Numbered from the stretch's first letter, positions 39,892 through 49,321 are shown. The stretch is DNA of 52,193 bases from Fischerella thermalis PCC 7521 (GCF_000317225.1 NZ_AJLL01000104.1:1-52193), one strand, 5' to 3'. Program-made: numbers and translations. The notes: generated by a model not told the origin, from the letters alone.

Positions 39892-41904
39892 ATGACTAAC
39901 TCGTCACCACAACGGCGTAGTACAGCTCTGTCTACCAGAGCAGAATTTTCACCCTTCGGTAACAAACTTGTACAATCTGGCTTTGTCAACAGCGAACAAA
40001 TGAGACAGGCGCTGATTGAAAGCCGCAAGTCTGGTATCCCTTTAACAGAAGTACTGGAATCAGTATCGGGGCGAAAATTATCACCAGAGTTACTCAGGCA
40101 GTACAAAAAACAGCAGTTATTTGAACTTAAAATACTTTACGGCGTAGAATCCCTCGATCCGGAAATTAGTTCAGTAGGCAGCACCACAGTAGCCCACCTG
40201 ATTGATACCCTCATTCCAGTAGATGTTTGTCGTCGTCACCGCTTAGTACCACTGTCGAAAAACGAGGATCAAAACCCGCCCTCTGTTCTAGTGGCGATGG
40301 TTGATCCAGATAATCTAGAAGCTTCGGATGACTTAAACCGGATTTTGCGCCCCCAAGGCTTAGCCTTGCAGCGTATGGTAATTACCCAAGAAGATTATCA
40401 ACTGTTAATCAATGTATATCTGGATGATTTAGCCGTTCGGCAAAAGCATTTAGAACAAGAAAAATATACAGACATCAATCAAGATTTAGAAAATCTAGAA
40501 AATCTTAACCTAGATGACGCCCCAGAAGAATCGGAGGCTGACTTGGGGGCGGCGATGAAGGGTGCTGAAGATGCACCTGTGATTAATCTGGTTAACAGAA
40601 TCCTTGCTAAAGCACTACATGATAAAGTATCTGATATTCACATAGAACCGCAAGAAGAAAACCTCCGCATTCGCTTTCGTAAAGATGGGGTTTTGCGCGA
40701 GGCTTTCGACCCTTTGCCAAAAAAAATCATTCCTGCTGTGACAGCGCGGTTTAAAATCATCGCCAATTTAGATATTGCTGAACGACGCCTACCTCAAGAC
40801 GGACGGATTAGGCGGTTGTTCGAGGGGCGTAAAGTTGACTTCCGTGTAAATACTTTGCCGAGTCGCTACGGGGAAAAGGTAGTACTGCGGATTTTGGACA
40901 ACTCTGCCACGCAGCTGGGTTTGGATAAGTTAATTACCGATCCAGAAACGTTGCATATTGTTCAAGAAATGGTTAGCCGTCCTTTTGGCTTAATTTTAGT
41001 AACCGGGCCAACAGGTTCTGGTAAGACAACTTCGCTGTATTCAGCACTAGCAGAAAGAAACGAGCCGGGAATTAATATCAGTACTGTAGAAGATCCAATT
41101 GAATATAGCTTGCCGGGAATTACTCAAGTACAGGTGATTCGGGAAAAAGGGTTAGATTTTGCGACTGCATTGCGGGCATTTTTGCGACAAGATCCAGATG
41201 TAATACTGGTGGGTGAGACACGAGATAAGGAAACGGCAAAAACAGCGATTGAAGCAGCATTAACTGGTCACTTAGTATTGACTACTTTACATACTAATGA
41301 TGCCCCTGGTGCGATCGCTCGTTTAGGAGAAATGGGTATTGAACCTTTCATGATTTCCAGTTCATTGATTGGTGTCTTGGCCCAGCGTTTGGTACGGCGT
41401 GTGTGTCCTGACTGTCGCATTCCCTACACACCCACTGTAGAAGAACTCGCTCGTTATGGTTTGTCGGCTTCCCAAGAAGTTGGAATAACCTTTTATAAAG
41501 CTAATACTTTGACCGCAGAGCAAATTCAAGCAGCCAAAACTCAAGGTCATATTTGTCCCACCTGTAATGGCGTAGGCTACAAAGGACGTTGTGGTGTCTA
41601 TGAGGTAATGCGAATTAGTGAAAATCTGCAAACCCTCATTAACGAAGAAGCACCGACAGAACGCATTAAAGAAGTAGCAGTAGAAGAGGGTATGAAAACC
41701 CTACTGGCGTACAGCTTGGACTTAGTACGCCAAGGTTCAACCACCCTAGAAGAGGTAGAGCGAGTCACCTTTACTGACACAGGCTTAGAAGCAGAACTAA
41801 AAGCCAAACGCAAGACTAGTCTGACCTGTCGGACTTGTAATGCTGGGTTGCGCCCAGAATGGTTGGATTGTCCGTATTGTATGACGCCTCGTTTTCAAGA
41901 TTAG
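39892..41904 (+). CDS. pilB: Type IV pilus extension ATPase PilB (GspE family)
   Basis: 670 residues. An N-terminal MshEN-like domain (about 20-170) is followed by an acidic linker and the motor domain: P-loop GPTGSGKT at about 373-380, the Asp box DIHIEPQEENLRIRFR, Walker B DPDVILVGETRD near 432, and the zinc tetracysteine pairs CPDC and CPTC. The extra C-terminal end has two more CxxC pairs (CRTC and CPYC in the last 27 residues), a zinc ribbon. It powers pilus assembly. pilT and pilC follow on the same strand. Confidence 0.95.
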   Translation: MTNSSPQRRSTALSTRAEFSPFGNKLVQSGFVNSEQMRQALIESRKSGIPLTEVLESVSGRKLSPELLRQYKKQQLFELKILYGVESLDPEISSVGSTTVAHLIDTLIPVDVCRRHRLVPLSKNEDQNPPSVLVAMVDPDNLEASDDLNRILRPQGLALQRMVITQEDYQLLINVYLDDLAVRQKHLEQEKYTDINQDLENLENLNLDDAPEESEADLGAAMKGAEDAPVINLVNRILAKALHDKVSDIHIEPQEENLRIRFRKDGVLREAFDPLPKKIIPAVTARFKIIANLDIAERRLPQDGRIRRLFEGRKVDFRVNTLPSRYGEKVVLRILDNSATQLGLDKLITDPETLHIVQEMVSRPFGLILVTGPTGSGKTTSLYSALAERNEPGINISTVEDPIEYSLPGITQVQVIREKGLDFATALRAFLRQDPDVILVGETRDKETAKTAIEAALTGHLVLTTLHTNDAPGAIARLGEMGIEPFMISSSLIGVLAQRLVRRVCPDCRIPYTPTVEELARYGLSASQEVGITFYKANTLTAEQIQAAKTQGHICPTCNGVGYKGRCGVYEVMRISENLQTLINEEAPTERIKEVAVEEGMKTLLAYSLDLVRQGSTTLEEVERVTFTDTGLEAELKAKRKTSLTCRTCNAGLRPEWLDCPYCMTPRFQD

Positions 41905-41992
41905 TCAATAGTCATTGGTCATTTGAAAACAACTAACCACTAACCACTAACAATCAACAAATAACAATCAACAAATAGCAAAGGAAAAAACC

Positions 41993-43120
41993 ATGGAAAT
42001 GATGATTGAAGATTTAATGGAGCAAATGATTGAAATGGGTGGTTCGGATATGCATTTATCCGCTGGTTTGCCCCCTTATTTTCGCATCAGTGGCAAACTG
42101 ACGCCCATTGGCGAAGAGCCTTTGTCTGTGGATCAGTGTCAAAGGTTGATTTTTAGTATGCTCAATAACTCCCAACGAAAAACATTAGAGCAAAACTGGG
42201 AATTAGATTGCTCTTATGGTGTCAAGGGATTAGCACGTTTCCGCGTCAATGTTTATAAAGAACGCGGTTCTTATGCAGCTTGTTTGCGGGCATTAAGTTC
42301 TAAAATACCTAATTTTGATAAATTAGGTTTGCCCGATGTAGTCAGAGAAATGTCGGAAAAGCCTAGAGGACTAATTCTAGTTACAGGCCCTACTGGTTCT
42401 GGAAAAACAACTACTCTGGCGGCAATGATTGATTTAATTAACCGCACACGGGCAGAACATATTTTGACAGTTGAAGATCCAATTGAGTTTGTTTATGAAC
42501 CAATTAAAAGTCTGATTCATCAAAGGCAATTGGGTGAAGATACAAAGAGTTTTGCTAATGCTTTGAAAGCTGCTCTTAGAGAAGATCCAGATATTATTCT
42601 GGTAGGAGAAATGCGGGACTTAGAAACTATTTCCTTGGCTATTTCTGCTGCTGAAACTGGTCACTTAGTATTTGGTACTTTACATACTAGTTCGGCAGCA
42701 CAAACTATTGACCGAATTATTGACGTTTTTCCCCATGAAAAACAAACTCAGGTACGAGTACAGTTATCTAACTCGTTAGTTGCGGTATTTAGCCAAACTT
42801 TAGTTCCGAAAAAGAATCCTAAGCCAGGTGAATTTGGTCGGGTAATGGCACAGGAAATAATGATAGTTACTCCAGCTATTTCTAACTTGATTCGTGAAGG
42901 CAAAACAGCACAAATTTACTCATCTATTCAGACAGGTGGTAAATTAGGTATGCAAACTCTGGAGAAGGTTTTAGCTGATTTATATAAAGCGGGAACTATT
43001 TCTTTTGAAGCAGCAATGTCTAAAACTTCTAAGCCAGATGAAGTGCAACGTCTGATTGGTCCTGCTGCACCACCTGCTGCTGGAAAAGTCGGTACTGCTG
43101 GAACTGTAAAAGCACATTAA
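41993..43120 (+). CDS. pilT: Type IV pilus retraction ATPase PilT
   Basis: 375 residues. The N-terminal PAS-like part begins with GGSDMHLSAGLPPYFRISG; the P-loop GPTGSGKTTTLAAM is at about 131, Walker B DIILVGEMRDLETI near 200, the HLVFGTLHT motif, and the C-terminal NLIREGKTAQIYS element that replaces the AIRNLIRE motif. It depolymerises pilin to retract the fibre. The last ~25 residues are a flexible A/G/P-rich tail. It lies 88 bp after pilB; the gap consists of direct repeats of ACAATCAACAAAT. Confidence 0.96.
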   Translation: MEMMIEDLMEQMIEMGGSDMHLSAGLPPYFRISGKLTPIGEEPLSVDQCQRLIFSMLNNSQRKTLEQNWELDCSYGVKGLARFRVNVYKERGSYAACLRALSSKIPNFDKLGLPDVVREMSEKPRGLILVTGPTGSGKTTTLAAMIDLINRTRAEHILTVEDPIEFVYEPIKSLIHQRQLGEDTKSFANALKAALREDPDIILVGEMRDLETISLAISAAETGHLVFGTLHTSSAAQTIDRIIDVFPHEKQTQVRVQLSNSLVAVFSQTLVPKKNPKPGEFGRVMAQEIMIVTPAISNLIREGKTAQIYSSIQTGGKLGMQTLEKVLADLYKAGTISFEAAMSKTSKPDEVQRLIGPAAPPAAGKVGTAGTVKAH

Positions 43121-43374
43121 AAATTTTGGGCGTTGCAGAGAAAGCGGGATGATTTTATTTTCTCTTTTAATTGAAAAACTCAATTCTTGGCATCTTGGTG
43201 GTTCATTATACCCTGCGGGAAGCCGCTACGCGTCTACATCCCCATTTTATGCAACGCCAAACTTTGTTATTAGTTGATAGTTCATTGTTGCTTGAATGTT
43301 TCAGTATTTCTCAAACAACTAACAACTAATAACCAACAACTAAATTATTAACTTTCATACGGATAGAGGAAATT

Positions 43375-44595
43375 ATGCCTACATTCGTTGCCCGTGTTCG
43401 GGATGCACAAGGCAAATCCAAAAAAGAAAAAATTGTTGCTGAAAACTTGGTAGAAGCACGTACTACTCTTAGGCAGCAAGGATTTGTTGTCCAAGACTTG
43501 AAAAAATCTCAAGGTTTTGCAGACTTTGATCTGAAAAAGTTTCAAACATCATTAGTCAAAGTTTCTGTTAAAGACAAAGCTGTTTTTTCTCGTCAATTTG
43601 CTGCTTTGGTGAATGCAGGAGTAGCCATAGTTAGAAGTTTAGGAGTACTGTCTGAGCAATGTACTAACCCTAAACTTAAACAATCCCTCTTGGATATTAG
43701 TAGTGAAGTCCAAAATGGGGTAAACCTTTCAGAAGCAATGCGTAAGCATCCTGATTGTTTTGATGGTTTATATGTCAGTATGATTCAGGCTGGCGAGGTT
43801 GGTGGCGTTCTAGATGAAGTCCTAAATCGCTTAGCTAAGTTATTAGAAGATGTTGCCCGTTTACAAAACCAAATTAAATCAGCACTTGCTTACCCAGTTG
43901 CTGTTAGTATTATCGCGATCGCTATTTTTGTGGGGATGACGGTTTTTCTGATTCCTATCTTTGCCAAAATTTTTGAGGAACTAGGAACAGAATTACCACC
44001 CTTGACTCAATTCATGATGTTTTGTAGTGAAGTTCTGCGAAGTTGGCGAATTTTTGTGTTTGTTGGATTTTTGATGGCAGTAGCATTTGCTTACAAGCAG
44101 TACTATAAAACTCGTGTTGGGAAGGAAACTATTGATCGTCTTTCCCTCAAAATGCCATTATTTGGTGACTTAATCCAAAAGTCATCGGTTGCTCGTTTTA
44201 GTCGTACTTTTGGGGCTTTGACTCGTTCAGGTGTACCAATTCTTACTTCTTTAGAAATTGTCCGAGATACTTCTGGTAATCAAGTAGTTTCTAATGCTAT
44301 TGATGCAGCACGTGCAGAAATTCAACAAGGAGGTATGATTAGCATTGCCTTACAAAAAGAGCAAGTTTTTCCTCCTATGGCAATTCAAATGATCAGTATT
44401 GGTGAGGAAACTGGTGAATTAGATGGCATGTTGATGAAAATAGCTGATTTCTATGAAGATGAAGTAGAACAAGCAGTGAAAGCACTGACTAGTGTTTTAG
44501 AACCAATTATGATTGTAGTTTTGGGTGGAATGGTTGGTACTATTTTGATGTCGATGTATTTACCTTTGTTCAAGGTGTTTGAAAAGCTGGGCTAA
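43375..44595 (+). CDS. pilC: Type IV pilus inner-membrane platform protein PilC
   Basis: 406 residues. Two GspF domains are visible: the first about 70-195 (FSRQFAALVNAGVAIVRSL, IQAGEVGGVLDEVLNRLA), the second about 273-396 (FSRTFGALTRSGVPILTSL, SIGEETGELDGMLMKIA), each followed by membrane helices. The repeated motif QAGE/SIGEETGELD is characteristic. It anchors PilB and PilT to the membrane. A good AGAGGAAATT site lies before the ATG. It closes the pilBTC cluster. Confidence 0.96.
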   Translation: MPTFVARVRDAQGKSKKEKIVAENLVEARTTLRQQGFVVQDLKKSQGFADFDLKKFQTSLVKVSVKDKAVFSRQFAALVNAGVAIVRSLGVLSEQCTNPKLKQSLLDISSEVQNGVNLSEAMRKHPDCFDGLYVSMIQAGEVGGVLDEVLNRLAKLLEDVARLQNQIKSALAYPVAVSIIAIAIFVGMTVFLIPIFAKIFEELGTELPPLTQFMMFCSEVLRSWRIFVFVGFLMAVAFAYKQYYKTRVGKETIDRLSLKMPLFGDLIQKSSVARFSRTFGALTRSGVPILTSLEIVRDTSGNQVVSNAIDAARAEIQQGGMISIALQKEQVFPPMAIQMISIGEETGELDGMLMKIADFYEDEVEQAVKALTSVLEPIMIVVLGGMVGTILMSMYLPLFKVFEKLG

Positions 44596-44689
44596 TAGAA
44601 AATAAAGGATAAAGGATGAAAGATTAACATGATTTTTTCATCCTTAATTCCAAACTAAAAATAATAATTTATCATTCTTTATATTGATC

Positions 44690-45238
44690 ATGATCCTCAA
44701 AAAATCACATTATGAAACTAGTTTAGCCGAGTACAGTAATAATATTGGTGCGATCGCTTTACTCAAGCAACATCGTCCATACTTGGAAATGATTCCTAGC
44801 CTGCGTCGTCCAGACGAAAGCATCATTACCATTCCTTTGCCAATTGTGCGTTTGCGTAGGGAAGCAATAACTGCGGGTAAGACTATTTCTCTACCCTGCG
44901 ATATAGCTGTTTTAATGTGTGATCCTGAATGGAAAATCAAAACAGGTAGCGAAATTATTGTTTTTATTCATCGCCCCCATGAAGACTTTTCAGATTTTTT
45001 GGGACGCTGGCGACAAACACAAGTTTGTTTGGATCAAGATTATGAATGGTTAATGTCCCCCCGCTACCAACATATTTTAAGCGAGGGGAGAAATACTATA
45101 TATCCTCTGTTTGTGGTTTTTCCAGAGACACTTGAGCGGATCAAGCGGGGTATATTAGGTGCTGATTTACCGTTTGTGGTGCAAACACCAGAATTAATTT
45201 TGGATGAGGAAGAAGAGGGATTGGGGATCGGGGATTAG
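44690..45238 (+). CDS. Hypothetical protein downstream of pilC
   Basis: 182 residues from the ATG at 44690 (a TTG at 44684 is also in frame). Soluble, without signal or membrane segment. The middle has the stretch RLRREAITAGKTISLPCDIA, then strands around GSEIIVFIHRPHE and YPLFVVFPETLERIKRGIL. I do not recognise the family. The terminal EEEEGLGIGD is encoded by GGGGAT-type repeats, suggesting that an intergenic repeat has replaced the native end. It is about 95 bp after pilC, but a functional link is only positional. Confidence 0.6.
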   Translation: MILKKSHYETSLAEYSNNIGAIALLKQHRPYLEMIPSLRRPDESIITIPLPIVRLRREAITAGKTISLPCDIAVLMCDPEWKIKTGSEIIVFIHRPHEDFSDFLGRWRQTQVCLDQDYEWLMSPRYQHILSEGRNTIYPLFVVFPETLERIKRGILGADLPFVVQTPELILDEEEEGLGIGD

Positions 45239-45246
45239 GTGGTGTC

Positions 45247-45268
45247 GCTAAGGGTTCAAACCCTTAGC
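45247..45268. repeat. Perfect 10-bp inverted repeat
   Basis: GCTAAGGGTT and AACCCTTAGC with a two-base spacer, nine bases after the upstream gene's stop and five bases before the OmpA remnant's GTG. No T-run follows. Confidence 0.75.
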
Positions 45269-45273
45269 TTATA

Positions 45274-45561
45274 GTGAAATTTGTCTGGAGAGACTTAAAT
45301 AAATCAAACAGTCTACAACTACGAAATAAAGTAGGCGATCGCTTATATGCATTTGCTCAAGGTAGTACAGAACCTAAACCAGAAGGAAAAGATTTTCTCC
45401 GTAGATTTATTCCGGTGTATAGTCGAGTTATTTTCTCCAAACCAGAAATAGAGAATGAAATTTCTCGTGTTGTGATCGAAGGTCACACGAGTTCTGAAGG
45501 AGATGATAAAACCAATATGGAATTAAGTGTAAAGAACTTCAAAATGGTAACAACAAAATAA
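45274..45561 (+). pseudogene. OmpA-domain protein remnant
   Basis: 95 codons from a GTG. The stretch EGKDFLRRFIPVYSRVIFSKPEIENEISRVVIEGHTSSEGDDKTNMELSV, given here in pieces, shows the EGHT-S-G peptidoglycan-binding core of OmpA-like domains (EGKDFLRRFIPVYSRV, then SRVVIEGHTSSEGD). The family normally continues with a helix (L-S-x-x-R-A) and about 40 more residues; here it ends after FKMVTTK. The N-terminal membrane and linker regions are missing too. So it is a central fragment of a larger gene. Confidence 0.75.
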
Positions 45562-45574
45562 AACAAATTTAAAG

Positions 45575-45633
45575 GTTTGTAGTCAGCGGCTCTAGCCGCT
45601 CAAATTTTAAGCACTAAAGTGCTGACTACAAAC
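45575..45633. repeat. 59-bp cloverleaf-forming repeat element
   Basis: The ends GTTTGTAGTCAGC and GCTGACTACAAAC are perfect inverted repeats. Inside are two further perfect mini-palindromes: AGCGGCTCTAGCCGCT (7-bp arms) and AGCACTAAAGTGCT (6-bp arms), so it can fold as a stem with two arms. It fills the space between the OmpA remnant and bioU, and its last base directly abuts the bioU stop codon. It looks like a mobile REP/MITE-like element that may now end both transcripts. Confidence 0.85.
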
Positions 45634-46692
45634 TTATTTCACAAATTGCGGCATAATCTCGGCAGCAGTGAATATCCCGTGGATACCGCGTTGATATAGG
45701 TTTATTCCTGCTTTGAGATAACCGAAAGCTGGGCCACAAACGTTTGCAGCCATGCTGGTTTCATCTCCTAATGTGAAGGTGTGGGTGGAAATTTTACCTT
45801 CAAAGGTGCGACCTGTTACCTTGACGTTGGTGCTGAGGGGCTTTTTGGGATTTCTGGTATCAACGACACCGCCAACAGTAACGCGATCGCGCGAACAAAT
45901 CCCTGCTAACTCTAACATCACGTCGTCGGCGTGTTCCATATTTTCTAATATCAACACACCATTAGTTTTATCCAAAAGTGCTTCTACTTCTGCATCTGTC
46001 ATCGCCCTGGCTGTTTCTACGTTATGACCAGGTATATGGGCAATATCTTCGCGGATAGTGGCGCGGTAAGCTTCCCAGTTTGCAATACCTACTCCAAAGG
46101 TGATTTCTACTCGATGAATTTCAGCATAGCTTTGGGCTGCGATCGCTGCTGCTGCTGTTAATAGTCCTGGTGTCGCCCCGCATCCGGTCATGTAGGTAAT
46201 ACCTGCGGCTTGTAGTTCTTCTTTCAGGGCTATTAGCTGTTCTAATGCACTTGTACGTTTAATGGCATCTACTAATACCCCACGCCAACCAGAATTAATA
46301 AATTGCTTGACGACAGTTGGAATAAAATCATTGGGTAAGTTTGGTAAAGCTAAGAAATATCCATCTACAGGCTGATTGCTTTCTAATAATTGCTGAATAC
46401 TACGATTACTTAATGTGCCAAATGGTTCTAAATAACCTACTGAACCCTGAGACTTATATATGGCAATGCACTCGTCGGCATTTAAACCCTCGGTAGCATA
46501 AGCATAACCTTTATTGTCTGCTGCTGCTACTAAAATCATTTCTCGTTTGGGGGCAAGGACTTTAGCCGCAGCCTGCCCTAGTCCGCCAAAACCCAGTACT
46601 CCGATACGTATTGCTTTAGAAAAATTGGTAGAATCCATTACTTGGTTTGTATTCATAGAGTTAATTAGCTGAGTTAAATAATTAGCTTTCAC
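45634..46692 (-). CDS. bioU: BioU-type (S)-8-amino-7-oxononanoate synthase / saccharopine dehydrogenase-like oxidoreductase
   Basis: 352 residues; several Met codons in the first 20 make the start uncertain. A Rossmann NAD(P) site, [19 protein letters not shown] (about 28-46), is followed by a [12 protein letters not shown] motif with K145. In cyanobacterial BioU the lysine at the comparable place (K124 in Synechocystis) gives up its side-chain amino group in a single-turnover reaction of biotin synthesis. The EMEH-type [15 protein letters not shown] and [14 protein letters not shown] motifs fit the saccharopine-dehydrogenase fold. The assignment to BioU rather than another family member is from memory and not certain. 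Confidence 0.72.
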   Translation of the reverse strand: MKANYLTQLINSMNTNQVMDSTNFSKAIRIGVLGFGGLGQAAAKVLAPKREMILVAAADNKGYAYATEGLNADECIAIYKSQGSVGYLEPFGTLSNRSIQQLLESNQPVDGYFLALPNLPNDFIPTVVKQFINSGWRGVLVDAIKRTSALEQLIALKEELQAAGITYMTGCGATPGLLTAAAAIAAQSYAEIHRVEITFGVGIANWEAYRATIREDIAHIPGHNVETARAMTDAEVEALLDKTNGVLILENMEHADDVMLELAGICSRDRVTVGGVVDTRNPKKPLSTNVKVTGRTFEGKISTHTFTLGDETSMAANVCGPAFGYLKAGINLYQRGIHGIFTAAEIMPQFVK

Positions 46693-47260
46693 ATTCAGCC
46701 TCTATAGCAATTTTCCTACTCTTGATTGCTGGTTATGACTTTGTTTATAGCTAATAGCGATAAATTTTATCTTGATTTGTGATGCTAGGTTATGCCGTTG
46801 TGTAACTACCCTATAGACTGTGCTGGTTCTCGGTTAGGTGCACTACAGTTTTGACCCCTCTCCTACATCTCCTAGTGCGATCGCGCGCTGTCATTTAACC
46901 TAGACAAAATTAATCATAATGATAAATTTTTTCAATAAAAACCATAGCTTTTTAGCTGATTTTGCTGGCTCTACTACGTCTAGCACTGCTTTTCTAGGCT
47001 TTATACAATTTTATTACTAGTTAAATTTTGAGCTTGACTTCTCGATCAGGTTAAGAGAAACTTACATGTAATAGATGTGTTGACTAATAAGACTAATAAT
47101 TTTTGTAAATTTTCTGAGATATATATTTTGAGAGATGGAACATTAGTTAACAAATGGCTAATTTTGTAGCTAAGGAAAAATGCTGTTCCCTGAAGCTACA
47201 TTTTTAGCCACTTGCTAGAGCAGTACAATCCAAGCGTACTATTTGTGGTTGGCCAAAAGC
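46693..47260. other. Gap of ~570 bp upstream of bioU and DUF2997
   Basis: Divergent promoters are expected here. It is AT-rich except for a HIP1 cluster (GCGATCGCGCGC near 46877). No gene or clear structure was seen. Confidence 0.55.
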
Positions 47261-47470
47261 ATGGAGACATTAGAATTCATCATTTATCCAGATGGTCGGG
47301 TACAGGAAAAAGTCACTGGTATCGTGGGTAATTCCTGTGCCGAAGTGACAGCGGCTATAGAAGCACAGTTGGGACTAGTGCTTAGTCAAGAGCCAACCTC
47401 AGAATTCTTCGCCGCCAAGGTGCAGCAATCTGGAGTGGTGAACACCCAAACCGCTTATAGCGATTGGTAA
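47261..47470 (+). CDS. DUF2997 family small protein
   Basis: 69 residues from the ATG at 47261 (the upstream TTG would add six). The sequence METLEFIIYPDGRVQEKVTG and the rest, CAEVTAAIEAQLG, match DUF2997. Soluble and of unknown function. It heads the conserved DUF2997-ycf35-ferredoxin set; ycf35 starts 42 bp later. Confidence 0.85.
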   Translation: METLEFIIYPDGRVQEKVTGIVGNSCAEVTAAIEAQLGLVLSQEPTSEFFAAKVQQSGVVNTQTAYSDW

Positions 47471-47512
47471 ATTTGCAAACCGAACATTTAGTTTAGTCGA
47501 TTCATAACCGCC

Positions 47513-47899
47513 ATGTCACACTTTAGCCAAATTAAAACCCAAATTCGTAATCTTGAATCTTTGCAAGATGCTCTCTCTGACTTGGGTATAGACTGGAAAA
47601 AAGGCCCGCGTGAAGTGCGTGGCTATCGTGGTCAGACTCACAGTGCCGAGATTACTATCGAGCAAGATAATGGCTATGATGTTGGTTTCAAATGGAATGG
47701 TAAAGAATACGAATTGGTAGCTGACTTACAGTATTGGCAACAAGACTTGTCTGTAGAGGGATTCTTACGCCAGGTAACACAGCGCTATGCTTATCATACA
47801 GTAGTAAAAGAGACAGCACGTGCAGGCTTTCAAGTTGCTGAACAACAAAAAAATGAAGATGGTTCCATTCGCCTGGTAGTACAACGCTGGAGTGCGTAA
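47513..47899 (+). CDS. ycf35: Ycf35-like DUF1257 protein
   Basis: 128 residues, beginning MSHFSQIKTQIRNLESLQDA, and with the GYRGQTHSAEITIEQDNGYD and YAYHTVVKETARAGF motifs of the Ycf35 family, also kept in some algal plastid genomes. No function is established. It directly abuts the ferredoxin gene (the stop ends at 47899, the next ATG is at 47900). Confidence 0.9.
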   Translation: MSHFSQIKTQIRNLESLQDALSDLGIDWKKGPREVRGYRGQTHSAEITIEQDNGYDVGFKWNGKEYELVADLQYWQQDLSVEGFLRQVTQRYAYHTVVKETARAGFQVAEQQKNEDGSIRLVVQRWSA

Positions 47900-48361
47900 A
47901 TGTCTGATTTTTTGCCGTCGCTGGAAGAGAAGGAAAATAACCGCTCCGGACTAGAACCAGAATTAGGCGGCTTTTTGCGGGATGCCCCAGAACGTTCCGG
48001 TCTAGAGCCGGAATTAGGGGGTATGCTACGCCAAAAAGGCGTGTATGTTGATGAAATCACCTGTATTGGCTGTAAACACTGCGCCTTTGTTGCCCGTAAT
48101 ACTTTTTATATAGAACCTGATTATGGGCGATCGCGCGCTATACGTCAAGATGGCGATCCAGAGGAAGTAATTCAAGAGGCAATAGACACTTGCCCTGTTG
48201 ATTGTATCCACTGGACTGATTATACCGAACTAAAACGGTTAGAAGAGGAACGTAAATATCAGGTCATACCTGTGGTGGGTTATCCTGTGGAAGGTGCAGT
48301 TGCAGCTGCTGAGCGACGACGCAAAAAGCTAAAATCAAAACAAAAAAAATCCCGTTATTAA
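47900..48361 (+). CDS. 4Fe-4S ferredoxin with duplicated N-terminal peptide
   Basis: 153 residues. The iron-sulfur motif is CIGCKHCAFVARNTF, with the fourth cysteine in CPVDCIHW, so one [4Fe-4S] cluster. The N-terminus has two copies of RSGLEPELGGxLR (about 15-27 and 32-44) before the ferredoxin domain (about 48-110); the tail is very basic (KKLKSKQKKSRY). It is the last gene of the DUF2997-ycf35 unit and presumably its electron carrier. A terminator follows. Confidence 0.9.
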   Translation: MSDFLPSLEEKENNRSGLEPELGGFLRDAPERSGLEPELGGMLRQKGVYVDEITCIGCKHCAFVARNTFYIEPDYGRSRAIRQDGDPEEVIQEAIDTCPVDCIHWTDYTELKRLEEERKYQVIPVVGYPVEGAVAAAERRRKKLKSKQKKSRY

Positions 48362-48395
48362 AAACCACTGGTTCCAAAATATTAAGAGGAGGTAG

Positions 48396-48418
48396 GGCTG
48401 GATTTACCAGCCTTTTTG
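48396..48418 (+). terminator. Terminator of the DUF2997-ycf35-ferredoxin operon
   Basis: GGCTGG and CCAGCC form a compact 6-bp stem over a five-base loop, followed by TTTTTGTTTTTTTA. It lies 34 bp past the ferredoxin stop. Confidence 0.9.
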
Positions 48419-48651
48419 TTTTTTTAGTTAAATTTTTGGTTTTTTTGGCTTGGTTGCTTCATAGTCTTTTTATAAAGATTCAGTATAAAAATCATGAAAT
48501 TCTTGTTAAATCACCTTAGAACTAGTGTGATTTAGACTTTCTTGCTTTAAGATTTTTAATTAATGCTTCACGAAAAAATATTTAGTTGTCAGATTGTGAG
48601 TATGTGCGAATGGTAGCGCAACTCTGAAACAAAATCTCAGAGGATACCCTT

Positions 48652-48795
48652 ATGTTCAAGCTAGGTTCAACTAAATCTATCTTCCTGGCTCACATCCAGC
48701 AAGCACTGCTAGGGGGTAATCTTTTCATTGAATATGATCTTGTGCTTCAGAGTGTCCCTGCTGTGAGAATTCCTGGCGGTTTGACTCCACCCTGA
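48652..48795 (+). CDS. Possible small protein (47 codons)
   Basis: ATG at 48652 with an AGAGGA site nine bases upstream; stop at 48793-48795. The predicted peptide has a hydrophobic stretch, FLAHIQQALLGGNLFIEYDLV. No family is recognised and chance cannot be excluded; it is listed only because of the ribosome site and isolation in a long gap. Confidence 0.25.
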   Translation: MFKLGSTKSIFLAHIQQALLGGNLFIEYDLVLQSVPAVRIPGGLTPP

Positions 48796-49321
48796 GTATA
48801 TGGTTTGAATGCCTCTCTCTGTAGCCGTAAAAAGTAGTAATGAAACTATTCTCTTCAATATTGCTGGAGAGAGATTCTACACAGCACAAGAGACATCTAT
48901 TCTATATCTACCTAAATTAACCATCTAAAGTTTTAGTTAATGCTTAATTTAGCTCCGTGGAGTGTAAATACTTTATCAATGCAATAACTCAATCAGTGTA
49001 ATCAAGGGCTTATCAAAAATTAGGGATAAAGTCTTATTTTTCACCATCCCTGGAAAAATTTACCCAGTAAAGGTGGCTGGAAAAATATTGAAAGTCGCCT
49101 AGTGTGGTGGCGCTTATTTGCCAGAAGGAAGCTTGAGACAACAGTTTAGTTGACCTCACGAAAGATAAAGTCATAAAACTTTGCACCAGCACAAATGTAG
49201 TAAGACAAACTTTATCTCTGCAATCAGTACTGAAACTTAATTGGTAATGACTTAACTTTGTTGCTGCTCTTCAGCGTAATACAACAAAAAACTATTTTCA
49301 GTTGTAGGACTAGATTTGATT

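Larger units (their letters stand above)
48362..49321. other. Gap of ~960 bp after the ferredoxin operon
   Basis: It holds the ferredoxin terminator (48396-48418) and a possible small ORF (48652-48795); otherwise AT-rich sequence with no recognised RNA or repeat. Confidence 0.55.

Noticed and set aside
41941-41985. Short direct repeats (ACAATCAACAAAT) considered as a CRISPR-like array
   Set aside because: Only two adjacent copies with no spacers; it is a simple tandem duplication between pilB and pilT.
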